Shown here one piece after another: positions 21,368 through 35,099 of a DNA stretch of 64,000 bases. A model generated the notes under the pieces. That model did no database searches and had not been told where the DNA came from. It worked only from the letters and a program-made list of their open reading frames with translations. The stretch's first letter is position 1, and every line of letters starts with the position of its first letter. Source of the stretch: Nocardioides hwasunensis (GTDB taxonomy: Bacteria > Actinomycetota > Actinomycetes > Propionibacteriales > Nocardioidaceae); contig NZ_JACXYY010000006.1 in assembly GCF_014779665.1 (NCBI RefSeq), positions 186,001 to 250,000 of the forward strand, given 5' to 3'. Position numbers and translations under genes: made by a program.

Positions 21368-21607
21368 ATGAAGAAGGACACGCACCCCGACTACGTCGAG
21401 ACCGCCGTCACCTGCACCTGCGGCGCGTCGTTCACCACCCGCAGCACCGCGACCTCCGGCTCGATCCACGCCGACGTGTGCTCGCAGTGCCACCCGTTCT
21501 ACACCGGCAAGCAGAAGATCCTCGACACCGGCGGCCGCGTCGCCCGGTTCGAGTCCCGCTACGGCAAGAAGGCTGCTGCCTCGACCGAGACGGCCGAGAG
21601 CAAGTAG
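21368..21607 (+). CDS. rpmE: 50S ribosomal protein L31, zinc-binding type
   Basis: A 79-residue ribosomal protein L31. It keeps the zinc ligands Cys16, Cys18, Cys38 and Cys41 (CTC and CSQC), so it is the zinc-containing form rather than the zinc-free paralogue made under zinc starvation. The C-terminus carries a short Lys/Ala/Glu tail usual in actinobacteria. GAGAGGA a few bases upstream is a good ribosome site for the ATG at 21368. Flanked by the rho hairpin and its own terminator, so it is probably transcribed alone. Confidence 0.97.
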   Translation: MKKDTHPDYVETAVTCTCGASFTTRSTATSGSIHADVCSQCHPFYTGKQKILDTGGRVARFESRYGKKAAASTETAESK

Positions 21608-21616
21608 TCCACGTCA

Positions 21617-21653
21617 GGCGCCGGTCGCCCGCTCCGTGCGGGTGGCCGGCGCC
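21617..21653 (+). terminator. rpmE terminator, two-tier hairpin
   Basis: Outer arms GGCGCCGG (21617-21624) and CCGGCGCC (21646-21653) enclose an inner CCCGC/GCGGG stem, followed by TTGTCGTCTGT. It lies ten bases after the rpmE stop and is the clearest intrinsic-type terminator in this operon. Confidence 0.75.
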
Positions 21654-21702
21654 TTGTCGTCTGTCCGTGTGGGTGGTGCCGAGAAGCAGCAGGAGAGCCG
21701 AG

Positions 21703-22776
21703 ATGTTCGAAGCCGTCGAGGGCATGCGTGCCGAGCACGCCGAGCTCGAGCAGCGACTGGCGCTCCCCGAGACCCACGCCGACCAGCGCCTGGCCAAGCA
21801 GCTCAACCAGAGGTACGCCGAGCTGACCGCGGTCGTCACCACGTGGCAGGAGTGGCTGCAGCTGGGCGACGACGTCGAGGCGGCCCGCGAGCTGGCGTCC
21901 GACGACCCGGCCTTCGCCGAGGAGGCCGAGGACCTGTCGCACCGCCGCGAGGTCGCGAGCGAGCGCCTGCGCCGGTTGCTCGTGCCGCGAGATGCCGCGG
22001 ACGGCAAGGACGCGCTGCTGGAGATCAAGTCGGGGGAGGGCGGTGAGGAGTCGGCGCTGTTCGCCGGCGACCTGCTGCGGATGTACTCCCGCTACGCCGA
22101 GACGCGGGGCTGGAGCGTCGAGGTCCTCGACGCCACCGAGTCCGACCTCGGCGGCTACAAGTCCGTCACCGCCGCCGTCAAGGCGAAGGGCACCGTCGAG
22201 CCCGGCCAGGCGCCGTACGCCCTGCTCAAGTTCGAGGGTGGCGTGCACCGCGTGCAGCGGGTGCCCGTCACCGAGTCCCAGGGGCGCGTGCACACCTCCG
22301 CGGCCGGCGTCCTGGTGATGCCGGAGGCCGAGCAGGTCGACGTCGAGATCAACGACAACGACCTGCGCATCGACGTCTACCGCTCCAGCGGCCCCGGCGG
22401 CCAGAGCGTCAACACCACCGACTCCGCCGTCCGGATCACCCACCTGCCGACCGGCATGGTGGCAAGCTGCCAGAACGAGAAGAGCCAGCTGCAGAACAAG
22501 GAGCAGGCGATGCGCATCCTCCGGGGGCGCCTGCTGCAGGCAGCCCAGGACGCCGCGGACGCCGAGGCCAGCGACGCGCGGAGGTCGCAGGTGCGCACGG
22601 TCGACCGCTCCGAGCGGATCCGCACCTACAACTACCCGGAGAACCGCATCTCCGACCACCGCACGGGCTACAAGTCCTACAACCTCGACCAGGTGCTCGA
22701 CGGCGACCTCCAGCCGGTGCTCGACTCGTGCGTCGAGACCGACATGGCCGCCCGGCTCGAGGCCCTCGAGTCGTGA
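21703..22776 (+). CDS. prfA: Peptide chain release factor 1
   Basis: A 357-residue class I release factor that reads UAA and UAG. The GGQ catalytic motif is in [17 protein letters not shown] near residue 228-230. The codon-recognition loop expected for RF1 lies upstream near [14 protein letters not shown]. Length is normal. The ATG at 21703 follows AGGAGAG with good spacing. Its stop overlaps the GTG of prmC, whose product methylates the GGQ glutamine. Confidence 0.97.
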   Translation: MFEAVEGMRAEHAELEQRLALPETHADQRLAKQLNQRYAELTAVVTTWQEWLQLGDDVEAARELASDDPAFAEEAEDLSHRREVASERLRRLLVPRDAADGKDALLEIKSGEGGEESALFAGDLLRMYSRYAETRGWSVEVLDATESDLGGYKSVTAAVKAKGTVEPGQAPYALLKFEGGVHRVQRVPVTESQGRVHTSAAGVLVMPEAEQVDVEINDNDLRIDVYRSSGPGGQSVNTTDSAVRITHLPTGMVASCQNEKSQLQNKEQAMRILRGRLLQAAQDAADAEASDARRSQVRTVDRSERIRTYNYPENRISDHRTGYKSYNLDQVLDGDLQPVLDSCVETDMAARLEALES

Positions 22777-23615
22777 GCGACCCGCGGACCGCCCGCCGGG
22801 CCGCCGCCGACCGGCTGCGTGCCGCAGGCGTCGCCTCCCCGGAGCGCGACGCCGACCTGCTCCTGGCTCACGTCCTCGGCGTGCCCCTCGGCAGGCTGCC
22901 GCTGGTCGAGGGCCTGGGGGAGCCCGAGCACGAGCAGTACGCCGACCTGGTGGCGCGCCGCGCGGCCCGTGAGCCGCTGCAGCACCTGACCGGCAGCGCG
23001 GCCTTCCGGCACGTCGAGCTGGCCGTGGGCCCCGGCGTGTTCGTGCCGCGGCCCGAGACCGAGCTGCTGGCCGGCTGGGCGATCGAGCAGGCCTCCCGCC
23101 TGGCCGCCCCGGTCGTGGTGGACCTCTGCACCGGCTCCGGAGCCATCGCGAGGGCGGTCGTCGACGAGGTGCCGCACGCCGACGTGCACGCGGTCGAGCT
23201 CGACGAGGGCGCCCTGGCCTGGGCCGAGCGCAACCTGGCCGGCACCGGCGTCGACCTGCGCCACGGCGACCTGGCCACCGCGTTCGACGACCTCGCCGGC
23301 ACGGTCGACGTCGTCGTGTGCAATCCGCCCTACATCCCGCTCGAGGCCTGGGAGTCCGTGGCCGCCGAGGCCCGCGACCACGACCCGCACCTGGCGTTGT
23401 TCTCCGGACAGGACGGCCTCGACGCGATGCGCGTGCTGGAGCAGCGCGCGGCGCTCCTGCTGCGGCCCGGGGGAGTGGTGGGGGCCGAGCACGCCGACGT
23501 CCAGGGGGAGTCGGCGCCGGCCGTCTTCGCCGCGACGGGCCGCTGGCTCGACGTCACCGACCACCGCGACCTCGCGGGTCGGGCGCGCTACCTGACCGCA
23601 GGACTGGCACGATGA
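22773..23615 (+). CDS. prmC: Release factor glutamine methyltransferase
   Basis: A 280-residue SAM-dependent N5-glutamine methyltransferase that modifies the GGQ motif of release factors. An N-terminal helical domain is followed by PRPETELL near 91-98, the SAM-binding strand [17 protein letters not shown], and the diagnostic NPPY motif ([11 protein letters not shown]) near 183-190. GTG start overlaps the prfA stop (GTGA), and the next gene overlaps its own stop by four bases. Confidence 0.96.
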   Translation: MSDPRTARRAAADRLRAAGVASPERDADLLLAHVLGVPLGRLPLVEGLGEPEHEQYADLVARRAAREPLQHLTGSAAFRHVELAVGPGVFVPRPETELLAGWAIEQASRLAAPVVVDLCTGSGAIARAVVDEVPHADVHAVELDEGALAWAERNLAGTGVDLRHGDLATAFDDLAGTVDVVVCNPPYIPLEAWESVAAEARDHDPHLALFSGQDGLDAMRVLEQRAALLLRPGGVVGAEHADVQGESAPAVFAATGRWLDVTDHRDLAGRARYLTAGLAR

Positions 23616-24277
23616 GCGACGTGGACAGGTTCAGGACCTCGACCGAGGAGGAGCGGGAGGCGGCAGTGACCGCCGCCGCCGGCGCCGTACGACGCGGAGA
23701 CCTGGTGGTCATCCCCACCGACACCGTCTACGGCATCGCCGCCGACGCGTTCTCTCACGACGCGGTGCGTGCGCTGCTCGAGGCCAAGGGCCGCGGTCGC
23801 GACATGCCGCCGCCCGTGCTGGTCTCCGCTGCCACGACCCTCGACGCGCTCGCAGAGGGCGTCCCGCCGTGGGCACGCACCCTGGTCGAGGAGTTCTGGC
23901 CGGGCCCGCTCACCCTCGTGTGCCGCCAGCAGACCTCGCTCATGTGGGACCTGGGGGAGACCCGCGGCACGGTCGCGGTCCGGATGCCCGACGACGAGGT
24001 CGCCCTCGCCGTCCTCGAGCGCACCGGGCCCCTCGCGGTCAGCTCGGCCAACCTCACCGGTCGCGCAGCAGCGACCGACGCCGACCAGGCCGAGGAGATG
24101 CTGGGTGACGCGGTCGCCGTGATCGTCGACGCCGGCACCTCGCCGGGTGGCGAGGCCTCCACGATCATCGACTGCACCGTGCCGGAGGGCCGGCTGCTGC
24201 GCCTCGGCGCGCTCTCGCTCGAGACGCTCAACAGTGCCATCGAGGAGCACGGCGTGGTGCTCGAGGACGAGGGCTGA
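23612..24277 (+). CDS. L-threonylcarbamoyladenylate synthase (Sua5/YwlC)
   Basis: A 221-residue YrdC/Sua5-type protein that makes threonylcarbamoyl-AMP for the t6A modification of tRNAs reading ANN codons. Conserved stretches are VVIPTDTVYGIAADA near 31-45, AKGRGRDMPPPVLVSA near 59-74, and VAVRMPDDE and SSANLTGRAA in the second half. No long Sua5 C-terminal domain is present. ATG overlaps the prmC stop. This position between prmC and wecA is conserved in actinobacteria. Confidence 0.94.
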   Translation: MSDVDRFRTSTEEEREAAVTAAAGAVRRGDLVVIPTDTVYGIAADAFSHDAVRALLEAKGRGRDMPPPVLVSAATTLDALAEGVPPWARTLVEEFWPGPLTLVCRQQTSLMWDLGETRGTVAVRMPDDEVALAVLERTGPLAVSSANLTGRAAATDADQAEEMLGDAVAVIVDAGTSPGGEASTIIDCTVPEGRLLRLGALSLETLNSAIEEHGVVLEDEG

Positions 24278-24286
24278 CGGCGGCCC

Positions 24287-25531
24287 GTGCGGGAATACCT
24301 GCTCGTCTTCCTCGTCGCGCTGTCGGTGACCTACCTGCTCACCGTCGTCGCCCGGGAGATCGCCCTGCGCACCGGTGCGGTCGCGCAGGTCCGCGACCGC
24401 GACGTGCACGCCGAGCCGATCCCGTACCTCGGCGGCCTGGCGATGCTCGGCGGCCTGTCGGCGGCCTACCTGGTCGCCCAGCAGCTCCCGTTCCTCTCCC
24501 GCAGCGAGTACTTCGTCTTCGACGACGCGGGGGTGGTGCTCCTGGCCGGTGCGCTCGTCTGCGCGGTGGGCGTCATCGACGACATCTTCGACCTCGACGC
24601 CCTCACCAAGCTGGGGGGACAGGTGCTCGCCGCGGGACTGCTCGTCGCCATGGGCGTGCGCTTCTACTACTTCCCGGGCGCCGACGGCACGCAGTTCTCC
24701 CTCGACGACGCCCAGGGTGCGCTGCTCACGCTCTTCGTGGTCATCGGCACGATGAACGCCGTCAACTTCGTCGACGGGCTCGACGGCCTCGCGGCCGGCG
24801 TCGTGGGGATCGGCGCGGCGGCCTTCTTCTTCTACTGCTACATGGTCTCCGACCAGAACAACCTCACGCTCGCCACGACCGGCGCCCTGCTCAGCGCCGC
24901 GCTCGCCGGCGCGTGCGCGGGCTTCCTGCCGCACAACTTCCACCCGGCCCGGCTGTTCATGGGCGACTCGGGCTCCATGCTCATCGGGCTGGTGCTCTCC
25001 GCCAGCGCACTGACCCTGACCGGCCAGTTCGCCGGGATGCCCAGCACCGAGGGCAACAGCCTCTTCGTGACCGTGCTGCCGGTGCTGCTGCCGATCTCGT
25101 TGCTGATGGTCCCGATCGTCGACCTCGTGCTCGCCGTCGTACGTCGCACGCGTGCCGGCCGCTCGCCGATGAGTGCGGACAAGCAGCACCTCCACCACCG
25201 CCTGCTGGAGATCGGGCACTCCCAGCGCCGGGCGGTGCTCATCATGTGGATGTGGGCCTTCACCATCGCCACGGGAGCGGTGATCGTCAGCCTCTTCAGC
25301 GACCCCTGGGTGTGGTGGAGCGTCGGCTCGATGCTGGCGCTGACGGTGACCCTCACCTTCGTCCTGCCCAAGGTGCACCGTCCTCGCAAGACCGGGCTGG
25401 GCAACACCGGGCTCCCGGAGAACGCCGCGATCGAGGGGCGCGCGGAGGACGAACCCGGCGAGGACTTGACCGGCGCGCCGGAACACGGTGTCGTGGAGCC
25501 TGCCGAGGGCACCGGGGAGACGGTCGCCTGA
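24287..25531 (+). CDS. wecA: MraY/WecA-family undecaprenyl-phosphate sugar-phosphate transferase
   Basis: A 414-residue polytopic enzyme with about eleven membrane segments that starts lipid-linked glycan synthesis by moving GlcNAc-1-phosphate (or a related sugar) onto a polyprenyl phosphate. Catalytic stretches are DDIFDLDALTK, NAVNFVDGLDGLAAG and the cytoplasmic KQHLHHRLLE motif typical of WecA rather than MraY. A hydrophilic tail of about 50 residues ends the protein. GTG start nine bases after sua5. The product would supply linker units for arabinogalactan- or teichoic-type polymers. Confidence 0.9.
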   Translation: MREYLLVFLVALSVTYLLTVVAREIALRTGAVAQVRDRDVHAEPIPYLGGLAMLGGLSAAYLVAQQLPFLSRSEYFVFDDAGVVLLAGALVCAVGVIDDIFDLDALTKLGGQVLAAGLLVAMGVRFYYFPGADGTQFSLDDAQGALLTLFVVIGTMNAVNFVDGLDGLAAGVVGIGAAAFFFYCYMVSDQNNLTLATTGALLSAALAGACAGFLPHNFHPARLFMGDSGSMLIGLVLSASALTLTGQFAGMPSTEGNSLFVTVLPVLLPISLLMVPIVDLVLAVVRRTRAGRSPMSADKQHLHHRLLEIGHSQRRAVLIMWMWAFTIATGAVIVSLFSDPWVWWSVGSMLALTVTLTFVLPKVHRPRKTGLGNTGLPENAAIEGRAEDEPGEDLTGAPEHGVVEPAEGTGETVA

Positions 25532-25559
25532 CCCCCGGATGGAGGCCCTCGGCGACTTT

Positions 25560-25573
25560 GTGATAGTTTTCAC
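25560..25573 (+). promoter_or_regulatory. Probable atp operon promoter region
   Basis: An unusually AT-rich patch between wecA and the first small atp gene reads TTTGTGATAGTTTTCACG. TAGTTT (25564-25569) could be a -10 box, and it sits inside the inverted repeat GTGA-N6-TCAC. The following 69 bases would be the leader. A regulator is possible but cannot be named. Confidence 0.4.
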
Positions 25574-25642
25574 GAGCAGCGACAGAGGGCCGCCAGCGGC
25601 CCTCGCCACCCCCGCAAGCCCCTCCACAGAACGGCCGCCGCC

Positions 25643-26101
25643 ATGACGACCGAGAGCAGCGTGAGCACGCGCCGCAGCCTCGTGCCGGGCGTGCAGGTCG
25701 TCGGTCGGGCAGCGGGGCTCACCGCCCTGTCGGGAGTGGTGATGACCGGCGTCGCCGCGCTGGTCCACGGCGCCGAGCCGGCCGCCGCAGCAGCCGTGGG
25801 CGCCGCCCTGGTCACGCTGGTCGTCTCCTTCGGCACCGCCTCCCTCCACGTCGTCGCGAGCGCCATGCCGACCGCGTCGTTGCTGGTCGCGCTGGTGACC
25901 TACCTGACGCAGCTGGCGATCGTGCTGCTGGTCTTCCTCGCGATCACCCGGGGCGACCTGTTCGCCAGCGTCGCCTCGCGCGGGTGGCTGGCTGCGTCCA
26001 TGGTCCTCGCGACCCTGGTCTGGACGGCCTCCCACCTGGTCCTGACGGCCCGGCAGCGGGTGCCCTACTTCGACCTCCCCACCGGTGGTGAGGGGCGATG
26101 A
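25643..26101 (+). CDS. Small polytopic membrane protein, probable AtpI-like assembly factor
   Basis: A 152-residue protein with four hydrophobic segments (about 20-40, 50-70, 75-97 and 107-128) and polar ends. It sits at the head of the ATP synthase operon, where actinobacteria carry a weakly conserved ATP synthase I-type protein thought to help c-ring assembly or cation uptake. Sequence alone does not prove the family. It overlaps the next gene by four bases (ATGA). Confidence 0.65.
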   Translation: MTTESSVSTRRSLVPGVQVVGRAAGLTALSGVVMTGVAALVHGAEPAAAAAVGAALVTLVVSFGTASLHVVASAMPTASLLVALVTYLTQLAIVLLVFLAITRGDLFASVASRGWLAASMVLATLVWTASHLVLTARQRVPYFDLPTGGEGR

Positions 26102-26394
26102 CCACGACTGCTAAAGTCCGCAGCGCCATGGCCGAGTCCGGTGCCTCGCCCTCCAACCCCTCGCGCAGCAGTGCCCCCAGCTACCTGGTGGCCGGAGTGC
26201 TGTTCTACGGGTTCGTCGGCTGGCTGCTTGACCAGTGGCTGGGCACCCGCTTCCTGGTGGCGGTGGGGATCCTGGCCGGTGGCGGTCTCGGCACCTACAT
26301 GATGATCGTGCAGCTCCGGCGTCAGACCGAGGCAGCGGACGCGCGCGACGGCAGCACCAGCAGCAACCAGACGAGCAGCGAGGAGTCGGAGTGA
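26098..26394 (+). CDS. AtpZ/AtpI-family protein
   Basis: A 98-residue protein with two membrane helices joined by a short loop: SYLVAGVLFYGFVGWLLDQW and FLVAVGILAGGGLGTYMMIV. The LLDQWLGT turn between them is typical of AtpZ, which is proposed to form a channel or chaperone with AtpI for F-type ATP synthases. The C-terminus is Ser/Glu-rich. An in-frame ATG at 26128 would remove ten residues; the first ATG is kept because of the ATGA overlap with the gene before. Its own stop overlaps the atpB GTG. Confidence 0.8.
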   Translation: MTTTAKVRSAMAESGASPSNPSRSSAPSYLVAGVLFYGFVGWLLDQWLGTRFLVAVGILAGGGLGTYMMIVQLRRQTEAADARDGSTSSNQTSSEESE

Positions 26395-27179
26395 GCATCA
26401 CCCAGCCTGTGGCAGCAGAGGGCGGTTCGGGCTTCCACCCCCCGGGCCCCGGAAGCTTCGAGCTGCCGCCGATCTTCGGCGACGTCACCAAGCCGATGGT
26501 GCTGCTGGTGTTCTCCGCGGTGCTGATCTTCGGCTTCTTCTACCTCGCCTCGCGCAAGGCCGCGTTGGTGCCGGGTCGTCTGCAGTTCGCCGGTGAGATG
26601 GTCTACGGCTTCGTGCGCAACGGCATCGCCCGCGACAACATCGGGTCCGAGCACTACATGAAGTTCGTGCCCTACCTCTTCTCGTTGTTCACCTTCATCC
26701 TGGTCAACAACTACTACGGCCTCATCCCGTTCCTGCAGTTCCCGAGCTTCTCGCGCATCGGCTTCATCGTGCCCCTGGCGCTGCTCACGTGGCTGGTCTA
26801 CGTCGGCGCCGGCGTCTGGAAGCACGGCCCGCTCGGCTACCTCAAGCACGCGACGATGCCCAGCGGCGTCAAGGGCCCGATCCTGCTGCTGCTGGTGCCG
26901 CTGGAGTTCTTCTCCAACATCATCATCCGGCCCGTCACGCTGACGCTGCGACTGTTCGGCAACATGTTCGCCGGTCACCTGCTGCTGATCCTGTTCGCCA
27001 CCGGCGGCTGGGCGCTGCTCTCCAGCGGCAACCTGCTCTACGGCGGCGTCGGCGTGCTGTCCTTCGGTCTGGGCATCGGCGTCAGCTTCCTCGAGATGCT
27101 GGTGATGTTCCTCCAGGCCTACGTCTTCACCCTCCTGACCTCCATGTACATCGGTGAAGCGCTCGCCGACGAGCACTGA
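26391..27179 (+). CDS. atpB: ATP synthase F0 subunit a
   Basis: A 262-residue polytopic subunit that forms the two proton half-channels against the c-ring. The essential arginine is in TLTLRLFGNMFAGH near residue 186, and conserved polar residues follow in the last helices (LEMLVMFLQAYVFTLLTSMYIGEA). GTG start overlaps the upstream stop (GTGA). Length and topology are normal. The c-subunit gene follows after 69 bases. Confidence 0.97.
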   Translation: MSITQPVAAEGGSGFHPPGPGSFELPPIFGDVTKPMVLLVFSAVLIFGFFYLASRKAALVPGRLQFAGEMVYGFVRNGIARDNIGSEHYMKFVPYLFSLFTFILVNNYYGLIPFLQFPSFSRIGFIVPLALLTWLVYVGAGVWKHGPLGYLKHATMPSGVKGPILLLLVPLEFFSNIIIRPVTLTLRLFGNMFAGHLLLILFATGGWALLSSGNLLYGGVGVLSFGLGIGVSFLEMLVMFLQAYVFTLLTSMYIGEALADEH

Positions 27180-27248
27180 TCCGCACCAACCCCACAAGTT
27201 TCGCCAAACAGCGGCGCGAGAGACGCGTCGCCGACGAAAGGAAAAGCC

Positions 27249-27458
27249 GTGGAAGGCTCCATCAACCTGGTCGGTCTCGGCCTGTCCGCCATCGGTCCCG
27301 GCGTAGGCATCGGCCTCATCTTCGCCGCGTTCATCTCCGGTGTCGCCCGCCAGCCCGAGGCGCAGAGCCGTCTGCAGTCGATCGCCATCCTTGGCTTCGT
27401 CCTTGCCGAGGCGCTCTTCATCATCACCGTCGCGCTCGCGTTCGTCCTGCCTCTCTGA
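27249..27458 (+). CDS. atpE: ATP synthase F0 subunit c
   Basis: A 69-residue hairpin protein whose oligomer forms the rotor ring. Two glycine-rich helices flank the polar loop ARQPE at 33-37, and the proton-carrying carboxylate is Glu54 in VLAEALF. Nothing in the helix suggests sodium binding. GTG start preceded by GAAAGGAAAA, a strong ribosome site in an A-rich gap, in keeping with the high copy number needed for this subunit. Confidence 0.97.
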   Translation: MEGSINLVGLGLSAIGPGVGIGLIFAAFISGVARQPEAQSRLQSIAILGFVLAEALFIITVALAFVLPL

Positions 27459-27481
27459 CGGCCCGTCGCACCCAGCTCTAG

Positions 27482-28056
<575 letters not shown>

Positions 28057-28057
<1 letters not shown>

Positions 28058-28851
28058 TGTTGCGAGGAGCGTCCGCAGACGCCTACGCCGCAGCCGCCGC
28101 GGCCCTCCCGGGCTCCGGCGACCTGGGCGCGGTGGCTCAGGACCTGTTCGGGATCTCCGACCTGGTCCGCTCCGAGCCCGGCCTGCGCCGGGTCGCCACT
28201 GACGCGTCCCTGCCCGGCGAGGCCAAGGCGGACCTGCTCCGCGGCGTGCTCGCCGGCAAGGTCACGGCCGAGGCGCTCGACGTGGTGACGGCGGCGGTCT
28301 CCCAGCGCTGGAGCGCCGGGCGCGACCTGCCCGACGCACTCGAGGAGCTGGGGGTCGTCGCGGCGGTCCGCTCGACCGGCGGCGACGTCGCCCGCCTCGA
28401 GGACGAGATCTTCGCGGTGGGACGTCTCGTGCAGGCCAACCCGGAGCTGCGCGACGCGCTCTCCGACCCGGCCCGCAGCCGCGACGACAAGTCCGGGCTC
28501 ATCGTCGGCCTGCTCGGCGACAGGGTCCTCCCGGCGACCGTCGCGCTCGTGCAGCAGTCGCTCTCGGGCAGCCACCGCACGGTGACGGTGGCCCTGGCCA
28601 GCTACCAGAAGGTGGCCGCGGAGGTCCGTGGGCAGGGTGTGGCGACCGTCCGTGTCGCGCAGCCGCTCGCGCAGCCCGAGCGGGACCGGTTGGCCGCCGC
28701 CCTCGAGCGCACCTATGGTCGACAGGTGCACCTGAACGTCATCGTCGACCCCGACGTCATCGGTGGCATCCGCGTCGAGATCGGTGACGACGTCATCGAC
28801 GGCACCGTCTCGTCCCGCCTCGACGAGGCCGGTCGCAGGCTCGCCGGCTGA
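28057..28851 (+). CDS. atpH: ATP synthase F1 subunit delta
   Basis: A 264-residue delta subunit that links the peripheral stalk to the top of F1. It is longer than the E. coli protein (about 177 residues) but normal for high-GC actinobacteria, which carry an extra N-terminal portion. The C-terminal part (VRVAQPLAQPERDRLAAALE and NVIVDPDVIGGIRVEIGD) is the conserved OSCP/delta signature. ATG overlaps the atpF stop (TGATG). Confidence 0.95.
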
Positions 28852-28922
28852 GTCGTGACCACCATCCATGAACTTTTCGAGCCCCAGGCAAATGGGCCAC
28901 AGCAGAGAACAGGTGAGATGAA

Positions 28923-30563
<1,641 letters not shown>

Positions 30564-30566
30564 CCC

Positions 30567-32940
<2,374 letters not shown>

Positions 32941-32941
<1 letters not shown>

Positions 32942-33345
32942 TGGCTCAGTCGACCGACAAGGTCCTCCAGGTCGAGCTGGTCGCTGCCGACCGGCTCGTC
33001 TGGTCGGGCCAGGCCACCATGGTCATCGCCCGCACGACCGAGGGCGACGTCGGCATCCTGCCGAACCACGCTCCGCTGCTGTCCTCGATCATCGAGGGCG
33101 TCGTGGACGTGCAGACGGCGGACGGCGAGACCTGGATCGCGGCGGTCGACGCCGGCTTCCTGTCCGTCGCCGACAACCGCGTCTCGATCCTCGCCGAGCG
33201 GGCCGAGATGTCGCACGAGATCGATCTCGAGCACGCCCGCCGGGAGCTCGAGCGCTGCAAGGAGGCGGGGGAGAACGACGACGAGGCGCGGGAGAAGGTA
33301 CGCCGCGCCGAGGCGCGCGTCCGGGCTGCCGAACGGGCCTCCTGA
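32941..33345 (+). CDS. atpC: ATP synthase F1 subunit epsilon
   Basis: A 134-residue epsilon subunit with the N-terminal beta sandwich (LQVELVAADRLVWSG; GDVGILPNHAPLLS) and a C-terminal helical hairpin (ARRELERCKEAGENDDEAR) that can insert and inhibit ATP hydrolysis. The hairpin is full length here, unlike the shortened one in mycobacteria. Last gene of the ATP synthase operon proper; a perfect 15-bp hairpin follows. Confidence 0.95.
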
Positions 33346-33370
33346 CCGGGCTTCCCACGCGACCGCTAGG

Positions 33371-33406
33371 GTGTGCGCACGAACCTCCCGGGGTTCGTGC
33401 GCACAC
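33371..33406 (+). terminator. atp operon terminator, perfect 15-bp stem
   Basis: The arms 33371-33385 (GTGTGCGCACGAACC) and 33392-33406 pair without a mismatch around the 6-base loop TCCCGG. It lies 25 bases past the atpC stop. CTGATTT follows rather than a clean T-run. Confidence 0.75.
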
Positions 33407-33461
33407 CTGATTTCAGGGTCATGTTTCGTCGCCGGCGCTCCGCGTCGCAGGGAGGGTGTGG

Positions 33462-33905
33462 ATGCCGGTCTGGGCGTGGGCGCTCGACGGGGTCGGGCTG
33501 GTCCTCCTTCTCGCCCTGCTCTACGGCATAGCCCTCATCGTGCGACGTCGTCTGCTCGCCCGCCACGGCGGCACCTTCGAGCTGAGCTACCGAGCACGCT
33601 CCGAGCACCCCGGTCGTGGCTGGCTCCTCGGCATCGGCCGCTACTCCGGGCAGTCGCTGGAGTGGTTCCGGATCTTCTCCCTCTCGCCGCGCCCCAAGCG
33701 GGTCTGGGCCCGCGACCTGCTGGAGTACTCCGGTCGGCGCGCGCCGGCCGGAGCGGAGGAGATGTCGCTCTACGACGGACACCTCGTGGCCTCGTGCCAC
33801 TACGCCGGTGAGCCGCTGGAGATCGCGATGAGCGAGGCCTCGCTCACGGGCTTCCAGTCGTGGCTCGAGTCAGGACCGCCCGGCACCGACTGGAACCGGC
33901 GCTAG
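33462..33905 (+). CDS. DUF2550 membrane protein
   Basis: A 147-residue protein with one N-terminal membrane helix (WAWALDGVGLVLLLALLYGIA) and a cytoplasmic domain with WLLGIGRYSGQSLEWFRIFSLSPRPK. I recognise this as DUF2550, which in actinobacteria sits directly after atpC. The ATG at 33462 is chosen since GGGAGG ends six bases upstream; a GTG at 33456 would sit on that ribosome site. It follows the atp terminator, so it may be expressed by read-through. Function unknown. Confidence 0.85.
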   Translation: MPVWAWALDGVGLVLLLALLYGIALIVRRRLLARHGGTFELSYRARSEHPGRGWLLGIGRYSGQSLEWFRIFSLSPRPKRVWARDLLEYSGRRAPAGAEEMSLYDGHLVASCHYAGEPLEIAMSEASLTGFQSWLESGPPGTDWNRR

Positions 33906-33910
33906 CAGGC

Positions 33911-34024
33911 CCACGTGTCTGGGATGTCGCCCCCGCGACGCTGGGCGGGGGGCGATCGCTCGGACACGTGTCTGCGGTCTCGCCCGCGCGATGATGAGCG
34001 GGGGGCGATTGCTCGGACACGTGT
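33911..34024. repeat. Tandem REP-like imperfect palindromes
   Basis: Two stem-loop units lie back to back. Both 3' arms are nearly the same 27-mer (33945-33971 and 33998-34024, one mismatch), running from GCGGGGGGCGAT to GCTCGGACACGTGT, and each is partly complementary to a 5' arm that begins CACGTGTCTG. The middle CACGTGTC is shared by both units. They fill the gap between convergent DUF2550 and lacI-type genes, so they may also act as a terminator. A related unit lies at 45961-46026. Confidence 0.7.
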
Positions 34025-34033
34025 GAGTGCTTG

Positions 34034-35023
34034 TCAGGTGGAGACCCGGCCGGTCGAGGCGCCCACGTGGAGCGTCACCGGGAGCACCACGTCGTCCACG
34101 GCCTCGCCCTCGATGCGGTGCAGGGCAGCCGTCGCGGTGGCGCGGCCCTTCTCGGCGAAGGGCTGGACGACGGTCGTGAGCTCCAGGTCGAGCCAGGGCG
34201 TGGGCACACCGTCGAACCCGGCGACGCTCAGGTCGTCGGGCACGGTGAGCCCGCGCCGTCGCGCCTCGATCACCACGGCCGCCGCCTGCACGTCGCTCTG
34301 GCACACGACGGCGGTGACGTCGGTCGGCTCGGAGAGGAAGGCCGACGTGAGCTCCTGGGCAGCGGTCAGGTCGCTCACGCACCGGCCGATCCTCACCGCG
34401 TCGGGGAACACCTCGCGCAGGCCCGCCTCGCGCTCGCGCTGCGGGTGAGACTCCTGCAGCGTCAAGGTGGCGACCCGTCGGTGACCGAGGTCGTGGAGGT
34501 GGGTGGCCACCTCGGCGGCGCCACGGCGGTGGTCGATGTCGATGAACGTCGCGCCGGGCCAGGCGGGGCCCTCGACGACGACGAGCGGCACGCCGCGTGC
34601 CACCAGGTCGTCGTACGCCGCCCAGGTCTCCTGGCCGCAGATCTGGTAGATCACCGCGTCGAGGGGGAGCCGGGCGTGCTCGGCGCTGTCGCCCATCAGG
34701 AGCAGGCCCAGGCCCTCGTCCTCGAGGACCTGCGAGACCGCGTCCATCATCGGCAGCGCCGCCGGGTCGCGGAACGCCGTGCTCAGCGGGCCGACCGCGA
34801 TGCCGACCACACCGCTGCGGCCCTGGCGCAGGTTGCGCGCGAGCGGGTTGGGTCCGGTGTAGCCGAGGGACCCGGCCGCCGACAGCACCCTCCCGCGGGT
34901 CGCCTCCGAGACCGGCTTGTTGCCGGAGAAGGCGAGGGACGCCGTCGAGAGCGAGACCCCTGCGGCTGCCGCGACGTCGGCCAGCGTCGGGGTGCGACTG
35001 GGCTGACGGATTGGACCGGACAC
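34034..35023 (-). CDS. LacI-family transcriptional regulator
   Basis: A repressor of about 329 residues. The LacI helix-turn-helix with hinge is TLADVAAAAGVSLSTASLAF near 12-31, followed by NPLARNLRQGRSGVVGIAVG and a periplasmic-binding-protein-like sensor domain ending with VPDDLSVAGFDGVPTPWLD. There is no ATG in the frame before the helix-turn-helix; GTG at 35023 is the only start that keeps the domain intact. The gene is divergent from an MFS permease, with two perfect palindromes between them, so it likely controls both. The sugar or other effector is unknown. Confidence 0.85.
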   Translation of the reverse strand: MSGPIRQPSRTPTLADVAAAAGVSLSTASLAFSGNKPVSEATRGRVLSAAGSLGYTGPNPLARNLRQGRSGVVGIAVGPLSTAFRDPAALPMMDAVSQVLEDEGLGLLLMGDSAEHARLPLDAVIYQICGQETWAAYDDLVARGVPLVVVEGPAWPGATFIDIDHRRGAAEVATHLHDLGHRRVATLTLQESHPQREREAGLREVFPDAVRIGRCVSDLTAAQELTSAFLSEPTDVTAVVCQSDVQAAAVVIEARRRGLTVPDDLSVAGFDGVPTPWLDLELTTVVQPFAEKGRATATAALHRIEGEAVDDVVLPVTLHVGASTGRVST

Positions 35024-35038
35024 AGGGGAGAGGCTACC

Positions 35039-35066
35039 ATCGAATCGATTCGATCGAAACGTTTCG
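35039..35066. promoter_or_regulatory. Two adjacent LacI-type operator palindromes
   Basis: ATCGAATCGATTCGAT (35039-35054) is a perfect 16-base palindrome. CGAAACGTTTCG (35055-35066) is a perfect 12-base palindrome with the central CG and AAACGTTT core typical of LacI-family operators. They abut and lie between the lacI-type start (35023) and the permease start (35100). Confidence 0.75.
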
Positions 35067-35099
35067 CCTGCCGGGGCGAGACCGTCCGCAAGGAGTGCC

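Noticed and set aside
33911..34024. CRISPR array
   Set aside because: Only two repeat units, no regular spacers and no cas genes; the units are palindromic stem-loops.
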